This document shows, in pieces, positions 7,159 through 13,962 of a stretch of 23,444 bases of DNA. Where the stretch lies: positions 1 through 23,444 of the forward strand of contig CATOJL010000006.1 of assembly GCA_951800155.1 (NCBI GenBank), given 5' to 3'. Below the pieces are notes generated by a model. That model was not told where the DNA came from and ran no database searches. It saw only the letters and a program-made list of their open reading frames with translations. The position numbers and the translations under genes were made by a program. The DNA is from an uncultured Bacilli bacterium (GTDB taxonomy: Bacteria > Bacillota_I > Bacilli_A > RF39 > UBA660). Numbering within the stretch: the stretch's first letter is position 1; every line of letters begins with the position of its first letter.

Positions 7159-8662
7159 TATTATTTCCTCCTAGATTGCTTGTATCTTTTTTGTCATATT
7201 GCTCGTGTAATTCTTCCGTTAATTTATCAGTATCAAGCAAATAACCTTTAAAACATTTACCGTCATTTGTAACAAATTTACCTAATTCGTCTTCACCTAT
7301 TAAAGTACATGCATCATAATTCCCTTTACCTAAAGCCGTTTCGGATGCCGACCTATCAGGCATTCTACCACATATTCTATTGGAAAGATTAGATTTTATT
7401 TGTCCGTCTAGTAAATTACAATCGGGTCTTTGTGACGATAAAATAAGATGTATACCAAGTGAACGACCTCTTGTTGCTATGAGTTTCAATATTCGTTCTA
7501 TTTCCGATACAGTCTTTTTATCTTGTGATGTTATCATTTCTACAAACTCGTCAAAAATATAAATTACACGACTTAAAGGAATACTTGATTTTGTATGGTG
7601 TAATTTTTTGTTGTATTTATCTATATTTCTACATTTTACATCTGCAAAAATCATTTGTCTTAATCTTAATTCTTTTTCTATGAGTTTTAAATCTTCTAAA
7701 GTTCCTTTTAAATCCATTGTTCTTAAAAATTGACTAGCTTTAATTTCAGTATTCAAAAGATTAGTATTTCTTATAGTAAGATTATGCCACCCGTTAAATT
7801 CAGTTTGTTTTGGGTCACATGCTCGAATCACATAGCCTTTTAACATGGCTTGATAAATAAGTGAATCGATTAGCACCGATTTACCACTTCCTGTATCTCC
7901 TGCGATTAATAAATGAGGTCTTTTACTTATATCAATTTTTATTTTTCCTATTAAATTTTCCCCTAATAAAAATATAGGACCAAAATAGTCTATATCTCGT
8001 ATATCTATTGAAATTTTGTTAGGCAAACTATATCTACGACTTGCAACTAACAATTTTATTGTATTTTTACTATTTTTTACGGGTTGTTTATCAATGAATG
8101 TGACATTAAATGCCGACTGAAAACTACCTTTAAACTCATCACTTTCAAATACTTTAGGGTCTATTCCGTTCATATTCCAATACCATACTGCTATTTTTAA
8201 GTTTAACCACAATCTAGTTCGCCATGTAAAATATGGTAATTCAACACCTTTTTCTTTCAATACTTTAATTTTGTTAATTTTGTTTTGTTTTAGATCCTTT
8301 AGTCTAAAACTAAAAATTAAAGATAACATAATCAATAATAATATTGCACCTTCTAAAACATATTGTGATATTTGTAAATTTTTATGAAAATCATATAAAG
8401 TAATTACTTTTGCAATATAGAAATTTAAAATATGAAAATCAAAAACTTTATTTATCAATGTTTCATTTTGATTGAAATAATATAAACATATAATAGTTAG
8501 TAAAAATACTCCAATCTTCCAATGATAAAATAATTGCCATATTATATATTTTAAAACCTTAAATGTAATTAAAAGTATAGATTGAATAATAGATACTATT
8601 TTACTTTTACAATACCAACCTTTAATTTTATCTTTTATTTCAATTATTTTATTTATTTTCAA
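7145..8662 (-). CDS. FtsK/SpoIIIE-type DNA translocase (TcpA-like coupling protein)
   Basis: This is a membrane-anchored DNA-pumping ATPase of the FtsK/HerA group, like the TcpA/Orf21 coupling proteins of Tn916-type elements that hand relaxed DNA to the mating channel. The N-terminal part has hydrophobic segments at about 23-62 and 101-119. Walker A is GDTGSGKS (255-262), Walker B is RVIYIFDEF (365-373), and ATRGRSLGIHLILSSQRPD (396-414) is the typical FtsK sensor region. The length of 505 residues fits TcpA. The start is TTG at 8662 inside the end of rep, with GAGGAGG upstream, giving a 14-base overlap with rep and implying coupled synthesis. No gamma DNA-reading domain is seen, unlike chromosomal FtsK. 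The role in transfer is inferred from family and context. Confidence 0.88.
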   Translation of the reverse strand: MKINKIIEIKDKIKGWYCKSKIVSIIQSILLITFKVLKYIIWQLFYHWKIGVFLLTIICLYYFNQNETLINKVFDFHILNFYIAKVITLYDFHKNLQISQYVLEGAILLLIMLSLIFSFRLKDLKQNKINKIKVLKEKGVELPYFTWRTRLWLNLKIAVWYWNMNGIDPKVFESDEFKGSFQSAFNVTFIDKQPVKNSKNTIKLLVASRRYSLPNKISIDIRDIDYFGPIFLLGENLIGKIKIDISKRPHLLIAGDTGSGKSVLIDSLIYQAMLKGYVIRACDPKQTEFNGWHNLTIRNTNLLNTEIKASQFLRTMDLKGTLEDLKLIEKELRLRQMIFADVKCRNIDKYNKKLHHTKSSIPLSRVIYIFDEFVEMITSQDKKTVSEIERILKLIATRGRSLGIHLILSSQRPDCNLLDGQIKSNLSNRICGRMPDRSASETALGKGNYDACTLIGEDELGKFVTNDGKCFKGYLLDTDKLTEELHEQYDKKDTSNLGGNNNVEQ

Positions 8663-9650
8663 TAACTTTTTCCTCCTCTTTTTTAGTTTCTTTATGTGTG
8701 ATTATTTTTATAGAGCCGTCTTGCTCTTTTACCATTTCATAAATATTATGAACTCGCCGACACCATGCTTTATATACTGCATAATCTCTTGAATTCAGTT
8801 TATATTCCGCATATTGATTTTCAAATGGAACATTTGATGTAATATAAACCCTCGTATAACATGCCACTTTATTATTGTATCTAGCGGGAAGTCGTAGTGG
8901 GTAAACATCTAAATAATTTAACATGCTTTCTAGGTTTATTTGACTTCTAAATTCCTCAAAAACAAGTACATCTTGCGACCTATCATAATTATCAAAAATT
9001 ATACCGCCTTGGCTTGAATTATAACTTGTTATACGGCAAATATTATCTGCTTTATGTTTTTTAAAAATACTAAATGTTTTTCCCACACCGCTTGGACCAC
9101 TTAAATATGTCACTATCAAATCACGATTTTCTCGTGAATATCTTTCATTAAGATAAGTTTGTCTAATAGTTTCTATATCTTTAATCTTAAATGCAAATTG
9201 TGGATTATCTTCTATAATTTCAATAATAGATTTCCCGTCTTTTATATCTTCTAACAATTTACCCATAGTTGCGTCTTTTTCTATTAGTTCGGTAGGTACC
9301 GTTCCATGTTCTACAAAACTGCCCTCAATGGTAGTTTCTTCTTTTGCGGTATTTTCCCACTTACCCTTTTTTTGTATATAATCTATATTATCTCTAATAC
9401 TTCCGTATGCTTTTTCTATATGAGCCATAGGGAAACGATTTTTAATAGTTGTAAACCTCATAGGAGATTTAGAATAGATAAAAAGATGTATATGTTCGGT
9501 CTTGGTCTTGTTTCCAATCTCTCGACCCATACAATAATATTCGGGGGCAAATTTTAATAATTGTTCTCGTATAAACTCGTCCGTTATTCCATGTTCTTGG
9601 GGGTTATTTATAGTCAGTTGCCATTTTCTAGATTGGCTATTTTCCGCCAT
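8649..9650 (-). CDS. rep: CRESS-DNA-virus-like replication initiator (HUH endonuclease and SF3 helicase)
   Basis: This rolling-circle Rep has the domain order of circovirus, geminivirus and pCRESS-plasmid proteins rather than the Rep_trans initiators usual in Firmicutes elements. HUH motif I is WQLTINN (10-16), motif II is EHIHLFIY (52-59) with metal-binding H53 and H55, and motif III is YIQK with the nicking tyrosine Y91 and K94. The helicase part has Walker A GPSGVGKT (185-192), Walker B VLVFEEF (228-234) and motif C ITSN (270-273). At 333 residues it is about the size of a viral Rep. All key residues are intact. The ATG start has GGAGG upstream. The putative origin with its TAGTATTAC loop lies immediately upstream. 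In this element it may also act as the relaxase, feeding the overlapping TcpA-like gene. Confidence 0.93.
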   Translation of the reverse strand: MAENSQSRKWQLTINNPQEHGITDEFIREQLLKFAPEYYCMGREIGNKTKTEHIHLFIYSKSPMRFTTIKNRFPMAHIEKAYGSIRDNIDYIQKKGKWENTAKEETTIEGSFVEHGTVPTELIEKDATMGKLLEDIKDGKSIIEIIEDNPQFAFKIKDIETIRQTYLNERYSRENRDLIVTYLSGPSGVGKTFSIFKKHKADNICRITSYNSSQGGIIFDNYDRSQDVLVFEEFRSQINLESMLNYLDVYPLRLPARYNNKVACYTRVYITSNVPFENQYAEYKLNSRDYAVYKAWCRRVHNIYEMVKEQDGSIKIITHKETKKEEEKVIENK

Positions 9651-9747
9651 GTATACACCTCCAATAAGTTTGTTATAGCAAATATTAAATATAATTAAAT
9701 TTTCAAAGAACTAATGCGATTACACATACTAGATAATACATGTACAT

Positions 9748-9784
9748 TGCGGGGCAAGTGGCGATAGCCACGATTGCCTCCGCA
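9748..9784. repeat. GC-rich hairpin beside the putative origin
   Basis: Three 5-bp blocks, TGCGG, GGCAA and GTGGC (9748-9762), pair with GCCAC, TTGCC and CCGCA (9767-9784) across a GATA loop. Only a GA bulge and a single T bulge interrupt the stem. It stands out in AT-rich DNA and lies 4 bp from the origin stem. It could be a Rep-binding element, a lagging-strand (single-strand) origin or part of the nick region. Confidence 0.6.
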
Positions 9785-9787
9785 CCA

Positions 9788-9817
9788 ACAATAAGTGCTA
9801 GTATTACCACTTATTGT
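9788..9817 (+). other. Putative CRESS-type rolling-circle replication origin
   Basis: A perfect 10-bp stem, ACAATAAGTG (9788-9797) with CACTTATTGT (9808-9817), presents the loop CTAGTATTAC. The loop contains TAGTATTAC at 9799-9807, which fits the NANTATTAC nonanucleotide nicked by circovirus and geminivirus Reps between the last T and A. It lies on the strand opposite to rep and about 140 bp before it, a geminivirus-like arrangement. A CRESS-type Rep is encoded next to it. Function is inferred from this match. Confidence 0.85.
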
Positions 9818-9837
9818 GTAGCATGTAGCATGTAGCA
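9817..9837. repeat. Three tandem TGTAGCA iterons next to the origin stem
   Basis: TGTAGCA occurs three times without gaps (9817-9823, 9824-9830, 9831-9837) and directly abuts the origin stem. Short tandem iterons beside the stem-loop are the usual Rep recognition sites in CRESS-type origins, so these are likely Rep-binding sites. Confidence 0.75.
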
Positions 9838-9854
9838 ATAATAAATTTTAGTAA

Positions 9855-10211
9855 TTATTCAGCCTTTGCATTCATTTTGATATTTTGTTTATCAGCAATA
9901 CGAACACTATCAGCTTTCCCATAAGGTTGTATTCTTCCTGCACGGTCAACATAAATGCCAATCATTAAGTTGTTAAAGTCAACTTCTACAACATCTTCAA
10001 TAGTTGGTAGTGGGTTTGTTGTATTATCAACTTTAACACCAAATTTAGCATATTTCATGTGTGGCAACAAGATTTCAACTTTATGTCCAATTACATTGTC
10101 AGTTTTGTTATTATGTTCATCATATTCATAAATTGGGTCGCAACTACATGCAAGATAAGGTGCTTTACCAATAGTTTTGATGACATCAATAACAATATCA
10201 CTTGTTTTCAA
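9855..10211 (-). CDS. Unknown 118-residue protein of the replication module
   Basis: This small soluble protein has no family I recognise. The sequence is rich in beta-type segments (HKVEILLPHMKYAKFGVKV, then VVEVDFNNLMIGIYV and ADSVRIADK) after a short helical start, which would suit a small OB-fold-like or phage-type single-strand DNA-binding protein. That is a guess from pattern only. The start is TTG at 10211 with AAGGAGG 9 bp upstream. It is driven by one copy of the duplicated promoter module and is followed by the putative origin and then rep, so a role in replication or its control is plausible. No transmembrane segment or signal peptide is visible. Confidence 0.7.
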   Translation of the reverse strand: MKTSDIVIDVIKTIGKAPYLACSCDPIYEYDEHNNKTDNVIGHKVEILLPHMKYAKFGVKVDNTTNPLPTIEDVVEVDFNNLMIGIYVDRAGRIQPYGKADSVRIADKQNIKMNAKAE

Positions 10212-10221
10212 TGCCTCTTTC

Positions 10222-10298
10222 CTCCTTTCGTGACACCATTATAACCACAACTTGCAAATCAACTCACGGTAAAGCCTTTACCTTGACAAAATAAAAAA
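10222..10298 (-). promoter_or_regulatory. Duplicated promoter/operator module, copy 1
   Basis: These 77 bp match 14201-14277 at 67 positions without gaps. On the minus strand the module holds, in order, a T-tract, the dyad GGTAAAGGCTTTACC (10268-10282, 7-bp arms), a weak TGAGTT -35, TATAAT (10238-10243) and AAGGAG. The dyad is centred near -44, a place suited to an activator or a repressor. It controls the 118-residue gene and probably rep. Confidence 0.75.
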
Positions 10299-10320
10299 GC
10301 CATAATTATTAAGTTATGAC
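10293..10320 (-). terminator. Terminator after the HTH gene
   Basis: On the minus strand GTCATAA (10320-10314) pairs with TTATGGC (10305-10299), including one G-T pair, and TTTTTT follows. The T-tract is also the start of promoter module copy 1, so termination and re-initiation are back to back. Confidence 0.55.
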
Positions 10321-10341
10321 CTTATAAAACAACGATATATA

Positions 10342-10773
10342 TTATTTTAATTTTTTAGGTATTGGCAATAATTCGTGTTCTTCCAACCCTATCTTTTTTA
10401 AAATTTTATTACAATCTTCAATGCTCAAATCAGCACAATCAGTTATCAAAAAAGCATATGCACAATCTCTTTTCTTTCGATAATTAACTGTGAAGCCTCC
10501 CGCTTTTAATAAACTATCAAAAGCATTTCTATCAAATTCAAAAGCATGACAAAATGCGGTTATACTTCTTAAACTTGGGTCACTTTTCCCTTTGCAATAA
10601 TTACCAAATATTTCATCGCTTAACCCCGTTTCTTCCATAAATTCGTCTACTTCAATTTCTTTTTCTTCTAGTAGTATTTTAAATTTTTCAGAAAAGTTTT
10701 TCTCTAACTTTCCGTCTATACCAAAATTATCTTCAAATCTACATACTAATTCTTCTAATTCTTCATTTTTCAT
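10342..10773 (-). CDS. Helix-turn-helix (XRE-like) regulatory protein
   Basis: This protein of 143 residues probably binds DNA. A helix-rich region at about 25-75 resembles an XRE-type HTH domain: FKILLEEKEIEVDEFMEETGLSDEIFGNYCKGKSDPS followed by LRSITAFCHAFEF. After it comes a segment KRDCAYAFLITDCADLSIEDCNKILKKIGL that I recall in related Firmicutes HTH proteins but cannot name. The ATG start has AGAGG upstream. It lies 24 bp after the zinc-ribbon gene and probably shares its transcript. As the element's clearest XRE-type protein, it is a candidate to bind the dyad in the duplicated promoter module or the inverted repeat at the integrase promoter. No target is shown by the sequence. Confidence 0.6.
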   Translation of the reverse strand: MKNEELEELVCRFEDNFGIDGKLEKNFSEKFKILLEEKEIEVDEFMEETGLSDEIFGNYCKGKSDPSLRSITAFCHAFEFDRNAFDSLLKAGGFTVNYRKKRDCAYAFLITDCADLSIEDCNKILKKIGLEEHELLPIPKKLK

Positions 10774-10797
10774 AATTAACCTCTATTCAGCACTATA

Positions 10798-11259
10798 TTA
10801 CAAATTTTGCCAATCTTCATCAGGTATTTTTCCGTCTAATTCAACTGCTTTATAATCTTCCCATTGTTCAATAGACATTAAATTATCATGACAATTAGGA
10901 CAAGAACCATTATATGCAAAAAATACTTCCGTTGAAAATTTACAATTGCATGTATTACATGCATATCTTTTTTCTATCTTTTTTATTGAATTGTATACAC
11001 TATCTTCACTATACTTTTTATTACATGTTGGGCATTTAAAATCATTAGTTATCAATTGTTCTCCGTTAAAATTAGCCAAGCAATTATCACAAGTAATTTT
11101 TAGATTTTCCACTTCCATAATATTTTCAAAGTCTTTTTGACTTAATGACATAAAAGTATCTTTAGCATGACAAAAGGGGCATTTTATTACTTTTTCCTCA
11201 TTTGATTTATAAAAATTTTTTCCACATTTTTGACAAATAAATTCTATTTCATTATTCAT
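10798..11259 (-). CDS. Protein with three zinc ribbons, unknown function
   Basis: The 153 residues contain three CxxC pairs of pairs: CQKC with CPFC (about 9-32), CDNC with CPTC (about 57-79), and CNTC with CPNC (about 96-122). Each unit is a rubredoxin-like or zinc-ribbon knuckle, so the protein should bind about three zinc ions and may contact nucleic acid or protein. It is acidic at the C-terminus and has no signal peptide. The ATG start has AGGAGG and an extended TATAAT at 11280-11285. The HTH gene follows 24 bp downstream. I know no specific function for this arrangement. Confidence 0.75.
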   Translation of the reverse strand: MNNEIEFICQKCGKNFYKSNEEKVIKCPFCHAKDTFMSLSQKDFENIMEVENLKITCDNCLANFNGEQLITNDFKCPTCNKKYSEDSVYNSIKKIEKRYACNTCNCKFSTEVFFAYNGSCPNCHDNLMSIEQWEDYKAVELDGKIPDEDWQNL

Positions 11260-11279
11260 AAAGCATTCCTCCTACGACA

Positions 11280-11285
11280 ATTATA
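11280..11285 (-). promoter_or_regulatory. Extended -10 of the zinc-ribbon/HTH operon
   Basis: The minus strand reads TGGTATAAT, an extended -10 box about 21 bp before the zinc-ribbon ATG. No clear -35 was found, which is common with a TG extension. It follows the sortase terminator, so this operon has its own promoter. Confidence 0.5.
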
Positions 11286-11311
11286 CCATTTTTTACCATT
11301 ATTATATATAT

Positions 11312-11361
11312 TAAAACAAAAAATAATTTTGGATCACAATTATTTGTCCCAAAATTATTTT
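11312..11361 (-). terminator. Terminator of the surface protein-sortase operon
   Basis: AAAATAATTTTGG and CCAAAATTATTTT form a perfect 13-bp stem (11320-11332 with 11349-11361), followed on the minus strand by TTTGTTTT. It lies 6 bp after the sortase stop codon. Confidence 0.8.
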
Positions 11362-11366
11362 ATAGA

Positions 11367-12113
11367 CTATTCTAAATTTTCAACTCTTTTTGCGTGTACA
11401 ACCTTTCTTTTAGATGTTCCACCCGTACCCGAACAAGTAGAGAGTGTAAGTATTTTATCACTTGTATTTACTTCAACATCAAATTTTTTATAACTTCTTC
11501 TTGTAATGGTATCAATAAATTTATTGAAATCACTATCACTATTAAATGAAGTAGTTATATAATATTCTTCCTTTTCAATAATATAATAACTAAATATTTG
11601 ATAGGTTAGAAGTTCATTGTCTTTATTGTATATTTGAATATAGTTATTTTCTTTCGTATCAAAGAAACCATTTTTAAATATGTCTTGTAGTGAGCCAAAC
11701 ATTGTGTCATCTAGCATAGCATGACCGAATAATACAACATTTTTATCATTAAAAGATGTATTTCTGTAGTCCATGAATATTGCTCCTGCTTGATTATATG
11801 ATTTATCAAAAGACCTTTTTAAATAATACGAATTATCACTTGTATGTACAATAGGGTTATTTACCTTATCACTATTAAATCGTACCCAACCAACAGTATC
11901 ACTATTAATAGATAATAACTTATCAAAATCAATTTTAAAAACTTCTTTTTCTTCTTCTATTTCTATATTGATAACATCTTGTATAAGTTCTTTTGTTTCC
12001 TTTTTATTTTTGTGTGAATCAAATAAGAATAACACAATTTGAGTAGTAGAGAATAAGAACACTACTATAAATAAAATCAATATAATATTTTTTACTTTAA
12101 TTTTTCTTTTCAT
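11367..12113 (-). CDS. Class B sortase
   Basis: This membrane-anchored transpeptidase cleaves a C-terminal sorting signal and attaches the protein to the cell wall. A single N-terminal transmembrane segment covers about residues 8-30 with positive residues before it, giving an outside catalytic domain. The catalytic residues are H131 in LFGHAM, C227 in TLSTCSG and R236 in KRKVVHAKRV. The VGWVRF segment and the AIFMDYRN block are typical of class B. The length of 248 residues fits. It lies 26 bp after the surface-protein gene, separated by a weak hairpin that may lower its expression. The ATG start has only a weak AGGA. Its likely substrate is the neighbouring NAQTS protein, since class B enzymes favour N-x-x-T-type signals. 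Confidence 0.93.
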   Translation of the reverse strand: MKRKIKVKNIILILFIVVFLFSTTQIVLFLFDSHKNKKETKELIQDVINIEIEEEKEVFKIDFDKLLSINSDTVGWVRFNSDKVNNPIVHTSDNSYYLKRSFDKSYNQAGAIFMDYRNTSFNDKNVVLFGHAMLDDTMFGSLQDIFKNGFFDTKENNYIQIYNKDNELLTYQIFSYYIIEKEEYYITTSFNSDSDFNKFIDTITRRSYKKFDVEVNTSDKILTLSTCSGTGGTSKRKVVHAKRVENLE

Positions 12114-12129
12114 AGTCCTAAAATAGAAA

Positions 12130-12151
12130 GAAATAGCAACTAGGCTATTTC
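12130..12151 (-). terminator. Weak hairpin between surface-protein and sortase genes
   Basis: GAAATAGC (12130-12137) and GCTATTTC (12144-12151) form an 8-bp stem that overlaps the surface-protein stop codon. On the minus strand it is followed by TTTCTATTTT. It probably attenuates read-through so that substrate exceeds sortase. Confidence 0.5.
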
Positions 12152-13414
12152 CTTTTTCTTATTGCTAACTAATATATAAGTAATTCCCACTAGAGAGCCA
12201 AGAGCCAATATAGAATATAATACAATATTCATTGAAGAAGTTTGAGCATTGTTAGGTGCTTTATTTACATTTTCAGTAGTAGTGTTTTCAGTTAAAGCAA
12301 TCATGAATGGTGAAAACTCATTAACTGTTATTTCTGCTTTTCCGTCTGCTACTGTTGTTTTAAATATTTCATAAGTATTGTCTTTCTTTTTATGTAATAT
12401 TTGCACTTCTTTACCATTATAGTTAGTTCCTAGATTAAATGATACTCTCATATTGTCATAAGTTGTTCCATAAGCCGTCAACTCATAACAACCTAGAACA
12501 TTTGTAAAGCCTTTACTTTCTAATTCTTTTGCCATTGCTTTGTAAATTTCGTCGTCTTGTTCTAATCTTGCCATATTAACAGGTGTTCCATTTTCTAGTG
12601 TTATTCCATAAGCACCTAAATACCAAATTGACTTTGTTTCATATAATACACCATTTTTATAAAAATGTAATAATACAGGAGTACCCCAAGGAGTACCACC
12701 ACCAAAACCACCTGCAAACACTGAAGTTTTAATAGTTATAGAATTATCATTGATTAAGGTATTAAAATCATAATTCTCATACCCCCAATTCTTAGTACTT
12801 TCTTCATCGCCTATGTTATACATTGTAAATACAGCATCACTTTCTTCAATTCCCCAATCGCTATTGCCATATTTTGCAAATTTAATACTGTTAACGGCAT
12901 TTTTTACATAAGTTTCATCAGTTGCACTATAATTACTTTCTTTTGCATATTTAATTGTTATATCTTTTGAATATTTTGTTTTCCCATCTATATTTAATGA
13001 AACTGTTACTGAATACAAATCGTAAAAAGGGTCATTAAATTGTGCTTTTATTGCTTCTTTTTCTATCTCTTCTGTATCCATATATCCTGAATTTTCAAAT
13101 AAAGATATTATTTCTGTTTCTATCTCTGTATTAATTTCTTCTATTATTTTAGTTAAATCCTCGTTTAGACTTCCATTATCTTTGACAACTGCATTAGAAA
13201 ATTCTGTTTTAGTTTTAGTAATTTCAATAGTATTTGGGACAATACTATCAAATTTTTCCTTTGTTATGGCATCAAAAGTCTCTGCCCCCATTCTAGTTAC
13301 TTGTACTGGCTCTTGATTTTCACTTGGTGTTAGTTCTTCTGCATTAACTGTCATAGTAAAGAACATACTAGATACTGCTAATGCTGATAATAAAATTTTA
13401 CTTGTTTTTTTCAT
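12140..13414 (-). CDS. Sortase-anchored surface protein with NAQTS signal
   Basis: This secreted protein is covalently attached to the cell wall. A signal peptide of about 27 residues (MKKTSKILLSALAV to VNAEE) is followed by about 360 extracellular residues of no family I recognise, including a glycine-rich FAGGFGGGTPWGTP stretch. A late VNEFSPFMIAL block is often seen near the end of Gram-positive surface proteins. The C-terminus is a classic sorting signal: NNAQTSS, a hydrophobic span, then NKKKEIA. I place the start at 13414 because AAAGGAAAG lies 8 bp before that ATG; the upstream in-frame ATG at 13438 has none. The length is 424 residues. It precedes its class B sortase and is preceded by a structured leader. 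It could mediate adhesion or mating contact, which is inference. Confidence 0.88.
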   Translation of the reverse strand: MKKTSKILLSALAVSSMFFTMTVNAEELTPSENQEPVQVTRMGAETFDAITKEKFDSIVPNTIEITKTKTEFSNAVVKDNGSLNEDLTKIIEEINTEIETEIISLFENSGYMDTEEIEKEAIKAQFNDPFYDLYSVTVSLNIDGKTKYSKDITIKYAKESNYSATDETYVKNAVNSIKFAKYGNSDWGIEESDAVFTMYNIGDEESTKNWGYENYDFNTLINDNSITIKTSVFAGGFGGGTPWGTPVLLHFYKNGVLYETKSIWYLGAYGITLENGTPVNMARLEQDDEIYKAMAKELESKGFTNVLGCYELTAYGTTYDNMRVSFNLGTNYNGKEVQILHKKKDNTYEIFKTTVADGKAEITVNEFSPFMIALTENTTTENVNKAPNNAQTSSMNIVLYSILALGSLVGITYILVSNKKKEIA

Positions 13415-13490
13415 TTTTTTATCTTTCCTTTCTAACATATTAAAATTTTATCTATAATAAATGTCCTTTAAACATTATTATTTAAAAAAT

Positions 13491-13594
13491 GGAACACGAT
13501 AAACTTCCTTGTGTTCCGATAATGCATATGTTGGCATAACTGCATACTGCCACCAACATTACTGCAATGTCGGACATGGTACTTCTTACCGACA
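13491..13594 (-). promoter_or_regulatory. Structured 5' leader of the surface-protein gene (switch-like)
   Basis: The predicted transcript begins with TGTCGG (13594-13589) that pairs with CCGACA (13573-13568). Next ATGTTGG (13560-13554) pairs with CCAACAT (13535-13529). Finally GGAACAC pairs with GTGTTCC (13518-13491) before ATTTTTT, a terminator-like end. CCGACAT can instead pair with ATGTTGG, giving a mutually exclusive fold. This is the layout of a riboswitch or attenuator. I recognise no known class. Confidence 0.5.
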
Positions 13595-13599
13595 ATTTC

Positions 13600-13628
13600 A
13601 TTCTACTACTATTATCAAATTGTGTCAA
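13600..13628 (-). promoter_or_regulatory. Promoter of the surface protein-sortase operon
   Basis: On the minus strand TTGACA (13628-13623), a 17-bp spacer and TAGAAT (13605-13600) make a strong sigma-A promoter. Transcription would start at about 13593, right at the base of the first leader hairpin. This leaves an untranslated leader of about 180 bases. Confidence 0.75.
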
Positions 13629-13744
13629 TTACATTTTTGTATTTTATCATAGATTACATTATATGATGTATTTTAACTTCGCATATTAAGTATATTATCA
13701 AAGACAAAAAAGCATTAAAATATATATAGAAAGGGCGTGAAATT

Positions 13745-13948
13745 ATGAAAGAATTTGAACCTTATAAAAAACCGACTTCTATTGAAAAAGTTGTTGCAAC
13801 AATTCGTATAGATAACACTATGCTAGAAGAAATTGACAAACTAGCAAATGAAATTGATATTAGTAGAAATGAATTGATAAACCAATGTATAAGATATGCC
13901 CTAGATAACTTAAAATTAAAAGATAAAATACAAAAAGAAAACGGCTAA
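13745..13948 (+). CDS. Ribbon-helix-helix DNA-binding protein
   Basis: This 67-residue protein has an Arc/CopG-type RHH fold: a strand VVATIRID (about 17-24), a helix NTMLEEIDKLANEID and a second helix ISRNELINQCIRYALDNLK. RHH proteins act as dimers on palindromic sites, as repressors, antitoxins or relaxosome accessory proteins. It is the only clear plus-strand gene inside the element. The ATG start has AAAGGG upstream. It converges with the 82-residue gene, sharing a bidirectional terminator in which both stop codons lie. It faces away from the hairpin-rich region at 13491-13594. Likely binding targets within the element are the GGTAAAG dyads or the integrase inverted repeat, but this is untested. 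Confidence 0.85.
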   Translation: MKEFEPYKKPTSIEKVVATIRIDNTMLEEIDKLANEIDISRNELINQCIRYALDNLKLKDKIQKENG

Positions 13949-13962
13949 TCAACCGTTTTTTT
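13937..13962. terminator. Bidirectional terminator between RHH and 82-residue genes
   Basis: AAAACGG (13938-13944) pairs with CCGTTTT (13953-13959), with T-runs outward on both strands. The stop codons of both convergent genes lie in the hairpin and overlap by 4 bp. Confidence 0.8.

Noticed and set aside
13415..13438. Upstream ATG as the start of the surface protein
   Set aside because: It has no ribosome binding site, while the ATG at 13414 has a good one and gives a standard signal peptide.
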